A stretch of 64,000 nt of DNA from Gracilaria gracilis. Its lineage: Eukaryota; Rhodophyta; Florideophyceae; Gracilariales; Gracilariaceae. The notes beneath the pieces were generated by a model. That model saw nothing but the letters and a program-made list of their open reading frames with translations. It was not told the DNA's origin and ran no database searches. A program made the position numbers and the translations under genes. How positions within the stretch are numbered: position 1 is the first letter of the stretch; each line of letters begins with the position of its first letter. The stretch lies in assembly GCA_030374805.1 (NCBI GenBank), contig JARGSG010000197.1, forward strand, positions 1,240,001-1,304,000. Reading direction: 5' to 3'. This document shows positions 23,414 through 33,736 of this stretch, one piece after another.

Positions 23414-24589
23414 ATGTCTAACTACGCAATTCTCCTCCTTCTCCTACTGCAAAACAGGGCAAAAGGCAAACGCATTACATTCAGACAGCGACTTTCTATA
23501 CAAGGGCGTCGTCGTAGAGATCGACGTATCCCTCGTTGTGCTCTGCAATTTCCACAACCATCTGCATTCTCAACGCTATTTCATTCCGCGAACGATCAAG
23601 CCCTAATAACGCTGACTGGATTTTACTTCTCCTCATTTCATTACATTCATAACCTTTTCAAAGAGAAGTATGACGCGTACTCTCCCTCTTCAAGAAATGG
23701 ATTTATACGCCTCCTTCACAACACAGTTACGCGAAGAGGCCGTCCCCGTAGCATGAATTCGATACAATGTCTTGGATTGGCTTTTACATGGAATAGAACA
23801 AGAGGTTCTGAAATGGTTCTTTGCATACTCTTTGGAATAACTGCATCCGTGTGTTCCTTATTCCTCCGTTTTGGACGTCGAATTGTTCTCAGTGTTCTTT
23901 CGAAAGATACAAATGCAAGGATTGAGATGCCAACTCATGACGATTTAATGCAGTTTCAAGCTGCAGTAGGTAACAAATACTCGATGCTGTATGATGTTTA
24001 CTATGTCGCAGATGGACTAAAATCTTATTTGGAGCAGTCTGGCGAAATAGTCATACAGAACATCTTCTACAATGGATGGATGCATGATCACTATATAGAT
24101 AACATATTTGTGCCTGCCCCTAATGGAACTATCCTTGCATGTGCATTAAATGCACCGGAGTCTATGCACGACTCTAACATTGCGGATTGGGGAGATGTGT
24201 ACAGGAAACTGGAATAAGTATTTGAAACCTACGGGGGACGCTGCGTTGTTGACTCTGCGTTCTCGAAAGGGGAGTTTCCTTTCCTAATTAAGTTTTCGCA
24301 CGATCCTGTCTTACAGTGCGACAGTGATTCAGCAACGTGCACTACTCTACGGCAGGCTACATCTATGCGCCCGGCCTCTGAGTGGGGTATGCGAGCGTTG
24401 CAGGGATCGTTTCCGCGCCTTAAAGACCGTATGGTTTATGAGGAAATGGGGGAGAGAAAGGTAATTCTTTTTACAGCAGCTTTGCTGTTCAATGTGCGAA
24501 CCCGCTTGGTTGGTGTTAATTACATTCTAGCAACGTTTATGCCACCTATTAGCGTGAAGGCAAACTGCTTCCTTCATGGTATTGTGTAG
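23414..24589 (+). pseudogene. DDE-superfamily transposase with one in-frame stop
   Basis: A plus-strand frame from an ATG at 23414 runs to a TGA or TAG-like stop near 24589, with a single TAA at 24215-24217. Before it the protein reads RRRRDRRIPRCALQF, then a helical region and DGLKSYLEQSGE, YNGWMHDHYIDN, FVPAPNGTILACALNAPES and MHDSNIADW. After it, in the same frame, come ETYGGRCVVDSAFSKGEFP, SEWGMRALQGSFPRLKD and NVRTRLVGVNYI, the usual end of these plant/oomycete/algal DDE transposases. So one nonsense change separates this copy from a full-length protein of ~391 codons. It is convergent with the DUF6818-like gene, the same arrangement as in the Harbinger element at 19.0-22.6 kb. Confidence 0.75.
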
Positions 24590-24672
24590 GTAACATTGTG
24601 CACTCTGGTCTATTTGTTGATTTACTGTTGTGTTACCAGAAGGTAATGAGAGGCCACTCCTCGCTTCCACTA

Positions 24673-25731
24673 CTACTTCCCAGAGCCACTTTCGCTGTCA
24701 TGAAAGAGAGTCCGCGACGCATCCTTGCCTCCAAAGGCCATTACCATAAGCATCTGCATAAACCTTTCCTGCCTTCTATGGTCCTCCTCACGACGTTCGC
24801 GCTCACCGGCGCGTTCCTCCTCACGGCGCTTCCGTTCCTCTTCCCGTCGGGCCCGCTCCTCCTCGCGTTCCTGTATTCTTCGTTGGTGCTCTTCTGCCCG
24901 CCGCTTCTGCTCATCGAGCAGTGTCATCTTGTAGATTGACATTATATCGTCGTTCGGGTCTGGCGGGGATGATTGGCGCTTATTTATTAAAGGCCGTGGC
25001 GAAAATCCCGGGCGCCCTGTAACTGATGGGGGTCTACCCGGCGGTATGATCGGCGTCCTGCTTATCGGAGTTTCTGCGTTACTGCGCCCGTTTTCCATTT
25101 CAGCGTCCAAATTTTGTCCTTCATCTGGGTCGTTTGTATCGTCTAGACACACCTCGAGCGTATCAAAACACTCTTCCACTACTTCTTCAACATCCCCCGC
25201 GTCCCCCAAGTCCATCCGCTCTGAAATTTCCTCCCGTATATGTTTCGCCCTCCTTATGTCTTCCGGAATGTGCGGATCTCCGGTCGGCACTTTTTTGCGG
25301 TGCAGAGCTGTAAACTTTCTCTTTAGCGAGTCTATATTGCGCGACAAGTCAGGAAAGGGAGAGTGATGTACCCTTTGCACCGCCTCCAACTCATCCCTTC
25401 CCACAGGCAGATGCTCCTCCAAAACGTCCAGCAGGGAATCGATTTCCTTCTGGGTAAAACCGCTCCCTCTTCCCCCCGTGTTTCGAGCATTGCTGCGGAT
25501 GTTTTTACCTTTGACAGGTGTTATCTTCTTTGTAATCAGCGGGGGGTGAATGTGGCGAGTGAGGCTGGCCGATGGCGTGCGCAGCTGCGCTTCCGCGTTT
25601 CTGCTTCTCACCGCAAGTGCTCCCTCTGACGCCTGATGGGCGGGCCTTTCCTCTTCGTTTCTCATTGGTAGGACGATGGTTTCCGGAGGCGGTCGCTGCT
25701 CTTGACTACCCGTTACGGGCGTAGGAGACAT
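24673..25731 (-). CDS. DUF6818-like protein, probable transposon accessory factor
   Basis: 352 aa from ATG (25731). A Pro/Thr-rich start is followed at about residues 85-175 by a Myb/SANT-like region (GSGFTQKEIDSLLDVLEE, EAVQRVHHSPFPDLSRN, IDSLKRKFTALHRKKVPTG, PHIPEDIRRAKHIREEI). I associate this with DUF6818, common in oomycete and red algal genomes. An acidic linker and then a long charged coiled coil (about 265-335: RRAEEHQRR, EREEERARREEERKRREEE) suggest oligomerisation. It ends 84 bp beyond the end of the convergent transposase, so a DNA-binding partner of that transposase is the natural inference. A domesticated host protein is an alternative. No break is visible. Confidence 0.75.
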   Translation of the reverse strand: MSPTPVTGSQEQRPPPETIVLPMRNEEERPAHQASEGALAVRSRNAEAQLRTPSASLTRHIHPPLITKKITPVKGKNIRSNARNTGGRGSGFTQKEIDSLLDVLEEHLPVGRDELEAVQRVHHSPFPDLSRNIDSLKRKFTALHRKKVPTGDPHIPEDIRRAKHIREEISERMDLGDAGDVEEVVEECFDTLEVCLDDTNDPDEGQNLDAEMENGRSNAETPISRTPIIPPGRPPSVTGRPGFSPRPLINKRQSSPPDPNDDIMSIYKMTLLDEQKRRAEEHQRRIQEREEERARREEERKRREEERAGERERREEDHRRQERFMQMLMVMAFGGKDASRTLFHDSESGSGK

Positions 25732-25744
25732 TCATATTGGGAGA

Positions 25745-25842
25745 GTCGTTCCCTCCGACATGGGAGCGTGCCTTTCATCCTGCATTTAGAGGAATGCATT
25801 TTCATTGTCTTGGAGACCACGTTCCATGTAGGAGGGAACGAC
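25745..25842. repeat. Hairpin with perfect 12-bp arms
   Basis: GTCGTTCCCTCC (25745-25756) and GGAGGGAACGAC (25831-25842) are exact complements, and the next inner bases also pair in part (ACATGG with CCATGT). It starts 13 bp upstream of the DUF6818-like ATG, so it could be a terminal structure of that transposon or a regulatory hairpin. No partner copy was found near 23.1-23.4 kb. Confidence 0.6.
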
Positions 25843-27275
25843 AGCTCCAGGAGGACGGAGACGTTTGCGGCGGCGGGACACGAGGCAGAAACCAAGGAGG
25901 CTGTCGAGTCCAGAGAGTTTGGCTGTGGCAGCGGTGGCGGGTTGGACGGTTATCAGGAGCCCTGGGCCGCTTGGAAGGAGCGGTGATCGGGAGCCCACGG
26001 CGGCTTTTGGACTTATATACGAGAAGTCGGTGGTGTGTCAGCAGTATTTGTTGTGAGGGTGGAACCGTTGCCACAAGACGTCGATTAGCACTGTTGCGGG
26101 GCAGCGGCAGGGGATAATGCCACCACAAGCGATGTCGCAAAACAATTGGTTGGGAGGGTAGTGAATCGGCACGGCGAGGCGGCGGATGCAGCGGCGCGGG
26201 GGCCGTGAGAAAAAGCCAGAGATTACAAGAAGGTCTCGGTTGGCGCTCGTAGTCGCGAATGTAGCAAATACGAACAGTACTCTTAGGGAAGAGCAACGTG
26301 GTCCTTGATGGTGGCCGGCAGGTAAATAGTGGCAGGAAAAACGTTTTGAAAAAGCAAAATCGGTCTCTCAGGAGTGAAAGCTCTTTAAAATGGAAAACGC
26401 GCGCAACTACCAAAACCCAGGGTATGAGGACGCCGACAGATGTGGCGGTGAATGGTTGATGACGCAATCAAAGGTTTCTGAGTCGCTTGGAGCCGCGTAG
26501 CTTTCTTTCGCTCAGCACGAACCACGGACAGGGCCTGTTCTGTCTTGGATATTGCAGCAGATCCGGTGCAGGAAACGAATCGGCGCAAACGGTTGTTGGA
26601 GCTACCTGTGAAGAGTGAGGTGGCTGTGCCGGGGAAAAAAAAGGAAGTATAGCTGCAGATACTGCTATTGTTGCGTTATGTAATTTTTGGTGGTTTATGT
26701 GAGATAAAAACACTGTGACAAGACTGTAAATTGCACTTGATCTGCCGCCGCCGCAAAGACCTGAAAAGCAGCCAAAAGTATCTGAAAACGGAACCAATGA
26801 GTGCCTTGCGGAGCGGTGGCGTTGAGGATGCTGGAGGGTGCAGCAGTGATGTGGTGTGCGGCGATGTGTTGGGCGGCGATGTGTTGGGCGGCGATGTGTT
26901 GGGCGGCGATGTGGTTAAAGACTGCTACGACGAGAACAGGAAGGTTTGTGTGGCCGTGGGGTGGAGAGAGGGGTGTGGAAAAGCTGGAAGCAGGCGGCGG
27001 CGGCATGCCTGATTTGGCTCGCACAGATCCGTTTGTGCACGCACACAATCAACCTCGCTCGGGCGCGAGGCAAGTTTATTTCGACCGTTTGTGTATCATG
27101 GTATGCGCATATCAGGCTTTGTGCAGACACAATTGTCAAAATATGCGCACACATTTTGATTTTTGTGTTTTCAGGAAGCGCTCATTATTTAACGTTAACT
27201 TCTTTTTCAGAAATTGAGTAGATAGGGGGCACAGTGAAAGATATCTAAAGCTCTTCTTCTTACGCATTCGATGTA
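25843..27275. other. No confident gene
   Basis: GC-rich sequence with overlapping low-complexity frames on both strands (for example 25802-26467 minus and 26801-27217 plus) that look like composition artefacts. It contains one 15-bp tandem repeat, listed separately. Confidence 0.4.
26859..26918. repeat. Four tandem copies of a 15-bp repeat
   Basis: GCGGCGATGTGTTGG recurs head to tail four times, the last copy with a changed end. A multiple of three bases keeps any frame open across it, which explains the long spurious frames here. Confidence 0.8.
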
Positions 27276-27906
27276 TCACAACGATCGTGGCTGCTTGACA
27301 CCTGAGATGGGCTCAACATCAGTGAAGCATAGAAATGTGGTTCTTGATAGCAAGAAAGAGGAGCTTAGCAGTCTCCTACCATGGTAAGGTGGGGACGAAT
27401 GCATCCATGAAGATCCACAAGTCAGCGGCAGACTGATAGAAGGAATTTTATCTTTCCCAACGTCCAAACCTTCACCACGATTTCTGGGTTTTCTCATGTG
27501 TTTGTGCTCGGGGAAACAGGTGTTTTCCGGCACCTCCTGCACCTTTCTAGTCTAAAAAGCCTAACAATGGCTTGCGAGAGTCAGCTGAGAAGAATGTACA
27601 TAAGGATCGTCATCCATACCGTACAGCTTGTTGAAGAGTCGAATTTCTTTCAAGCGGCATCTTCTCCATCGCGTTTCCCATGGGTCAACGCCTATGAGAA
27701 AATTGGGGTAGCGATTGTCCTTATGCTTCCTTTGAGGCTCATCAGCCTTTCCAATGCGTACTTTCTTCGCAAGTCTATCCATTACAGTCTCTGAAAATCA
27801 TGTTCTAGTATGATCTTCTACGAACTCTTGTTCACATGCTTAAATCATACAACCCAGACTCAGCACAAAACAAATGGATGTACACATTGGAGAATTTCAA
27901 GAACTG
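27276..27906. other. No confident gene; short minus-strand frames
   Basis: A 73-codon ATG frame (27782-27561, minus; GVDPWETRWRRCRLKEIRLF) and a further frame to 27276 share register but are separated by two stop codons. They may be remains of a gene; no family recognised. Confidence 0.3.
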
Positions 27907-28191
27907 TTATTGACGAGTTTTGTTAGACCTCCGGTTTCTATTATCCAATTTTGCACCACGGAGGTCGTTCATATTGCGTTTGACGAGGGTCGCACTGTCC
28001 GCTTCTTCCTTTTTCAGCTGCAAGGTCTTTTTCGCTGACACAACTTCAGCAAGAGAATGGTCCAACCGTTTCGTGAATAGTCGGCCCGGAATATCCTTGT
28101 TTGCGTGGTTGTTTGTGTAGAGGTCCATTGTAGCACGGTTCAGCGAAGAATTGCTCCGCAACTTGACCTCCGGCACCATAGCTTCCATCAT
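27907..28191 (-). CDS. Small hypothetical protein, basic and coiled-coil-like
   Basis: 94 aa from ATG (28191; the next codon is also ATG). The second half is strongly charged and helical (LAEVVSAKKTLQLKKEEAD, NMNDLRGAKLDNRNRRSNK). I recognise no family. Other short minus-strand frames lie downstream to 27276, so it could be one exon of a larger gene. A chance frame is possible. Confidence 0.25.
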   Translation of the reverse strand: MMEAMVPEVKLRSNSSLNRATMDLYTNNHANKDIPGRLFTKRLDHSLAEVVSAKKTLQLKKEEADSATLVKRNMNDLRGAKLDNRNRRSNKTRQ

Positions 28192-28641
28192 CGAACCTTT
28201 TATACTGCCTGTCTGTGATCATCACGGTGTGAATATGGTAACTTAGCGCAACTCCACCTGGTATGCTGTATTATAAAAGAACTATTAATCGTATGCACAT
28301 GTCGTTCGTGATTGCTGGCAACTATGAAAACAGCAATACAAGAAACAAGTTTGTCGCTCTTCGAGCGGATGTGGACTCAATGCGCAGATGTTGTTTTAAG
28401 CATTGCGCCACATCACGAGGAAATAGCTTTGGCAGGGAGAAATCTCTCGCTTCTTTAATCTCCACCGCCGTGCCTACTCCCCCTTATGACAATGCATAAG
28501 CGCTCGGCAGCATCGTAGGAGGATTCTCTGCGTGCTTTTGTGGTAAAAAGCCAACGATGACGCACCGATGCCGCTGTTTTCACAGGCGCTCAGTAGAATT
28601 ACAATTAAGGGACTTAACACATGATGAAAGGTTAAAAGTTT
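28192..28641. other. No gene seen
   Basis: Only short frames. A perfect small palindrome GGTTAAAAGTTTAACC at 28630-28645 overlaps the start of the large palindrome that follows. Confidence 0.5.
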
Positions 28642-28718
28642 AACCTTACAGCCGCCTGTCACTTGTTGGCCATACAGAAATTCTGCATGGCCAACAAGTG
28701 ACAGGCGGCGGTAAGGTT
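28642..28718. repeat. 77-bp near-perfect palindrome
   Basis: The two ~38-bp arms run from AACCTTAC through GCCGCCTGTCACTTGTTGGCCAT to the centre at about 28680 and back. I see only about three mismatched or single-base positions. There is practically no loop, so this could form a cruciform in DNA or a long hairpin in RNA. No gene overlaps it convincingly. It may be the core of a fold-back element. Confidence 0.9.
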
Positions 28719-29980
28719 CTGTAACAGAAAGGATCTGCCTGTGGCTCACATGTTTTGAGGCCTGACCATTAATATTATACCGTGGTCATCAATTGATTCA
28801 TGAAAAAGGTAGTCATAGTACGAAGATATTACGTATGAAGTACAGATCTTATGAAGTCCTTCACGAAATTTATCATTCATGAGGCAGGTGGGATGAACGG
28901 GACGTTCGTCGAAGTATTTGCATGAGGCAGTAACGAGTGAGTAAACTGGCGTTGCTAATAGACGTTTTCATTGCGGGATAATCTTCGTGCATCGATTCAC
29001 TGACTGCACGAAGTGAATCAATTCAAGTTTTCAAAGACGGGAGAAGCGTTAACATGTCGTAGGGAGCTTTTCCAGCACAGAGTAACACGAAGCCATGAAA
29101 TGCAACACCTAAAGTTTCTATACGTAATTCTGGAGAACAAGAATAAGTCTTCGTCGAAAGCATCAACGAATGGCGGGTCAACTTGTACACAGTATGAGCA
29201 AAGAAGCACTTTGGAGCTGACAGATCACAGAGTGCGGGATCAATCACCCCCAGCTTTCTGATTTGCTCTGGAGGAATCCATTGGGAATGTGAAGGCACTG
29301 AACCTACGATTTGTTTCAACAATCGCGTTAGTGTATTGTTGAAACATAGCTTCCTGCTATGTAGATAGATGAGGCTGTACTCTCGAAGCTGACAGATTGG
29401 CTTTGTGTAGAGCAATACACGCACGCAGCGATATTGCATAACTTGGGCAGAAACCGAGTGGAAAACTTGCAAGCTTGCTTGCAAGCTTGCGAGTCGATGA
29501 CAGAAACGGAGGCCTTACAGACTTGACTTGAGACCGCTTGAGTTTGGCCTAAGGCATGGAGTAGTGCACGTATGACGACAATGCGCGAGGTGTCCTCTGA
29601 TATCTCTGCGGAAGTATGGACCGCATCTCATGTACACTGGCAGACATTCATGACTGCCTGGAACACGTTCAAGGCGCCTGTGAAACTCTGCTACCAAGGG
29701 TAGCGCGGTGTGGTACAAAAGCGCCGTTATCTAGAATCTCGAAGCACGACGGCGTCGTTAGCATGCGCCGGCGTCTAGGGATATGCGACGGCGGCAGATT
29801 CGTTGCGCTTGGATCGCCATCATTGGCGGCAAAACCGCCACTGTAGGCCAGAAAACCAAATTTAAAGTTTGCCGAGGCGCGCCAAGGCACCGTTTGCAAC
29901 GCGTGAACAGCGCGGGCCGGCAACTCTGAACCCAAAGGGCTAAAGAGCTCTTCGTACCTCGTCCACGTTCGTATCGCACC
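28719..29980. other. Intergenic, no confident gene
   Basis: Short frames only. It contains the hairpin pair at 29313-29361 and a run of CAAGCTTG-type palindromes near 29467-29490. The last few hundred bases are the upstream region of the glutamine-rich gene. Confidence 0.45.
29313..29361. repeat. Two adjacent small hairpins
   Basis: GTTTCAACAAT and ATTGTTGAAAC pair over 11 bp (29313-29345). CATAGC/GCTATG pair directly after (29345-29361). Possible RNA structure; no gene context supports a role. Confidence 0.55.
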
Positions 29981-30466
29981 ATGCTCTCGCAAGAGCTGCA
30001 GACGCCAGCGCAGATAACGGTGTGGTCAGAAGGCGCGTTTAACACTGGGCGCCACAAACTGCATATCGCGGCAAATGACGACGGCGATATTGTCGCCGAC
30101 GCTCACCGACGTCTTCCGGATCACATGATCGTTGCTACCGATTCCGCTTCCATAACCCCTGTCGCGCTGCCATTAGAGCACGGCTATGCGTCGTTCCAGA
30201 CTGAGCAGACCGAGCAAGTCGAAAACGCTGGCGCGAACGCCATGCATGCAGACTTTGACCATCATGTCGCAGACGAAGAACAGGAGAACACGGCAACGCG
30301 CAACCACAGACAGGTTCAGCAGCATCAAGTACTGCAACATCGACAACAGCTTGCACAGGATAACCAAGAAGAGGAGCAGCGAGAACGACAAACCCAGCAG
30401 CGACAGCAGCAACAGCAGCAGCAGCAACAGCAGCAACAACAGCAGCTGCAGCAGCTGCAGCAGCAG

Positions 30467-30519
<53 letters not shown>

Positions 30520-31291
30520 GGAGCAGCAGGAGCAGCAGCAGGAGCAGCAGGAGCAGCAGGAGCAGGAGCAGGAGCAGGAGCAGCAGCGGGAGCAGGAGAA
30601 GCATCAGCATCAGCGGCAACAGCAGGAGCAGCAGCAACAACACCCCCAACAACACGATCACAAACACGAGCAACTACAAGAAGGTCAACAACAGCAGCAG
30701 GAGCATGAACAACATATCCATCATGCGCAGTCGCACGAACAACATACCGCACCAGAGCAATCTTTGCAACAGCAACAGGTCGCACAGACAGAAGTCACGG
30801 CCGAGAGCGTTGGCGTCTCACGAGATACGCCACGGAAAAGGTCAGGGTCGAACCGGAGGAAGCGTTATCGCTGCGGATACTGTCATGAACTAGGTCACAA
30901 TCAGAAGACCTGCCCGATCAGACCTCCGCATCTACCAACAAGATCTCAGGCACACAGAACATCCATACAAGATACCGCTCAGTTACAACTCGTCGCTGCT
31001 AAGGTTGCTGAGGAATTGAGCAGAATGTTCTTCGAAATGACCAATGCACACTCTGGTGATGAGTGGCAGCCACCACAACAAATTTCATACGACACTGTCC
31101 TTGAAGCAGCGAACAAGGAAGTAATGCAGGCTAATCAGTCTGTCGCGGATGCAACGACGGATCAAGAATTTGACAACGCTATTGATAATCTTCAATCCGC
31201 TGTCTGTATGTTGGAAAAAGTGGCTGTCCTTATATACAAGAGCGCTGCATTAGCTCATACGATGAGTCGCAGCGTTGAAGATCCTTTTTAG
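29981..31291 (+). CDS. Polyglutamine protein with CCHC zinc knuckle
   Basis: 436 aa from ATG to TAG. Residues ~1-130 are of mixed composition; ~130-260 are almost only Gln with scattered Glu, Leu and His, coded by mixed CAG and CAA. A basic patch (TPRKRSGSNRRKRYR) leads into a zinc knuckle CGYCHELGHNQKTC (CX2CX4HX4C, about residues 302-315), of the kind often found in Mutator/FAR1-type and RNA-binding proteins. The last ~110 residues are helical and slightly acidic (VAAKVAEELSRMFFEM, AIDNLQSAVCMLEKVAVLIY). A nucleic-acid-binding regulator is the best guess. No transposase catalytic region is present. I recognise the knuckle, not the whole protein. Confidence 0.75.
30400..30600 (+). repeat. 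CAG/CAA trinucleotide tract
   Basis: About 200 bp of CAG and CAA triplets with interspersed GAG, in frame with the protein above. The mix of synonymous codons will limit slippage compared with a pure CAG tract. Confidence 0.9.
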
Positions 31292-32384
31292 GTTGGTATA
31301 CCAGGCTTCACAAGCAATGGGAGACCAAACCGTGTAGTATTTTCTCATGGAAATCGGTCGCCATAGAAACGTGCAAAGTGTACAGGTTGACTTGCAATCG
31401 ACCAGAAGTTAGAGACGTTCACCGAAACCATTTGGTGCTGTGGAACTTGACTTAAAATGCGCTAAGTGGAGGTGAGCATCACTCAAGTTCATTTTGCACC
31501 GTGCGAACCGGGACACTGTTACACTGCATGTATGAAGTTCGTTGAATGATGGGCGCCACGATAAGTAACCGGCTTGGTTCCTGTGAAACAATCTCCATTC
31601 TTGGCTTGAAAAGTTTGCGAGGCACTTGCGCCTTCTTGTAGGACCCGACTGGTTCTATGTATCACCTTCCATTAAGTTAAGCTTAACGATTTCGTAACGA
31701 GCTTGGTTAGAGCTGTAGAGAATTGCTCTTCGATCTGTACATTTTGGCAGCTGCCGGCGGCAAGTGTCTGGCCATGACTAAGAAATCGGAATGTCTGAGG
31801 ATTCCAGATCTTCACAATATGAGCTTCAGACATGAAACTTCAACGCCAGTGGTGGATGTTGAGTTCACGTAGATACTAGTAGGCGCCCAGGCAGGGCTGA
31901 CTCTGATAGCAGAAGATCACGAGTCTGGCTACTTGGTCCCGCGATAGATTTCAAGACTGACAAAGTTTAGCAAAGATGATAAAAAACATGAATCCTTCGC
32001 AGAATTTCGTACAGGTTGTGACTTGAAACATGAAGAGAAATCACTTCGAGATTGCACTTGTTGTAACCCAGCATGACGTGGTATACTGTAACCACATCAC
32101 CTCCAGTACGTATACTGCTCATCGTTCAACTATGCATGTTCCCTCTTTCTCCGAGACATCAGAAGCGAGGCTCTAACAGCTGAAGGCACTTGACCGAAGA
32201 CTTTCTGCGCCGAAATTGCTCCTGGTTCGAAAAGCGTATCACTCTTTCTCGCCTGTGTATCCAATCGTAGTATTATTGATTATTGAAGAAGAGAGCGAAG
32301 CACTTTCGAAGAAGGCGAAGTCGACCATTTCGCGCTCTTGCTCTGAATCCATCAGTCCAATCACGAGGCGGCCAGAATCCAGAA
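31292..32384. other. Intergenic, no gene seen
   Basis: No frame with motif or convincing start. It is the 3' flank of the glutamine-rich gene and the 5' flank of the rhomboid gene. Confidence 0.5.
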
Positions 32385-33182
32385 ATGAATCGCTTTCCGT
32401 TTCACCCATACATGCGCGGGCCTATGAATCGTTATGCTCGCTCCCGGCGCTCTCACGCATCATTCTACGCTATGGCGCTATTCTTCCAACTTGTTGACCG
32501 CATTTCGAGATTAGAGTACAAGCCACCAGTCACGGTGGGCATTATTGCGGTTAATCTGGCGCTCTTTTTCCTTCCTCGTCTAAGGCAAATGCTTCCTTCT
32601 TATTTGAAGCCTTTCATATCTTCCATTGAGAAGTATACTACAAGTCGTCGAACGTGTTTAAATCCAAGAGCTGTGATGCGCGGAGAACGGTATCGTCTTC
32701 TCACGAGTTGCGTAATTCACGCATCAGATATCCACGTCCTTCTGAATTCTTCCAGCCTATTGTACAAAGGGGTAGCGCTTGAGACGTCAATGGGGTCGTT
32801 ATTCTTCTTTTCACTTGTTGTATTCTTGGGATTAACCTCACACGCGTTGTATGTGCTAGTCGCGCTTTTCTGGAAAACTGTCGCATCTCCAAAACTGATG
32901 GACAGATGCGTGGTAGGGTTTTCAGGAGTACTATTTGGGCTAAAGGTTGTCCTCAACAGCAACCCACGATATGGACGGCAGGCAGATCGAGTATTCGGTG
33001 TGAGGATACCAGCCGGTGTCGCACCTTGGACAGAACTCATTCTCGCTAGCGCGCTAATGCCCAGAGTCAGCTTTTTGGGACACCTCTGCGGTATTCTTGC
33101 AGGTCTGATATTTGTTTATGTCCCTACTACCATAGCTAATATTTCTCGTCGATTATCATTGCTCCAGCATGGGAGGGGGTAG
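32385..33182 (+). CDS. Rhomboid intramembrane serine protease, RHBDD1/RHBDL4 type
   Basis: 265 aa from the ATG at 32385; the frame is open further upstream but only from a non-ATG codon. Rhomboids cleave membrane proteins inside the bilayer; the RHBDD1 group acts in the ER in removal of membrane proteins. The order of motifs follows RHBDD1: PPVTVGIIAVNLALFF (first membrane helix), RGERYRLLTSCVIHASDIHVLLNSSSLLYKG, ETSMGSLFFFSLVVF, VVGFSGVLFGLKVV with catalytic Ser180, then FLGHLCGILAGLIFVY with catalytic His233. Both members of the Ser-His dyad are present. The family's C-terminal ubiquitin- and p97-binding tail is missing or very short, as the protein ends about 30 residues after His233. Convergent with the metalloprotease gene. 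Confidence 0.88.
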   Translation: MNRFPFHPYMRGPMNRYARSRRSHASFYAMALFFQLVDRISRLEYKPPVTVGIIAVNLALFFLPRLRQMLPSYLKPFISSIEKYTTSRRTCLNPRAVMRGERYRLLTSCVIHASDIHVLLNSSSLLYKGVALETSMGSLFFFSLVVFLGLTSHALYVLVALFWKTVASPKLMDRCVVGFSGVLFGLKVVLNSNPRYGRQADRVFGVRIPAGVAPWTELILASALMPRVSFLGHLCGILAGLIFVYVPTTIANISRRLSLLQHGRG

Positions 33183-33736
33183 TTCTACTACATATTTTCC
33201 TATTGATGAGAGCAGACAACATGTGGGGGATAGTCATGGATTACGTATCGGCGACGGTGAGATTTGTGCGCTGTTTATCTGTCGAAAGCGTGAACATTGG
33301 CCAGTCAAGAATCTATTTGCCTAGCTCGTGGTATTGTTTGAGCATGCCTTCCTACGTTGAAGAAGTTAAACGGCAGTGGTAAAGCGGCACCAGAACAACT
33401 GTAATTTCATCCAATGTGTGACTGTTCATAAGGCAGTCCCACCCGTGTCGTTCAAAATTATCATCCCAAGTGAAACTACATTCACCACGACTATTGTTGT
33501 TCCGATTTCGTTATGACCGCCACGGGGATCACTTTCAGATTGGTTCAACTTTATGAGCATCATGTACATGTTACATATTGTAAGTTACCTAGTCACGAGA
33601 TGTACATATGAAACACGGTTGCCATCACGTCTCCTCGCTCGAGAAATCTCGGATGTGGAACAATGTCGTTTCGTGGTTAACGACAGGGAAGCTGTCGATC
33701 AACATGCTCCAAAGAGGGTAAAAGGTTAGCTTGACA
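33183..33736. other. Intergenic between convergent genes
   Basis: 554 bp of shared 3' flank of the rhomboid and metalloprotease genes; no gene seen. Confidence 0.55.

Noticed and set aside
25802-26467. 221-codon minus-strand frame rich in Pro and Arg
   Set aside because: Composition artefact in GC-rich DNA; no motif and overlapping frames of equal length on the other strand.
30135-30785. Long minus-strand frames rich in Leu or Ala over the glutamine tract
   Set aside because: They are mirror images of the CAG/CAA repeat; the plus-strand gene has an ATG, a zinc knuckle and normal composition outside the tract.
32283-32384. Upstream extension of the rhomboid frame
   Set aside because: It starts only with TTG; the ATG at 32385 gives a protein that aligns with the RHBDD1 pattern from its first membrane helix.
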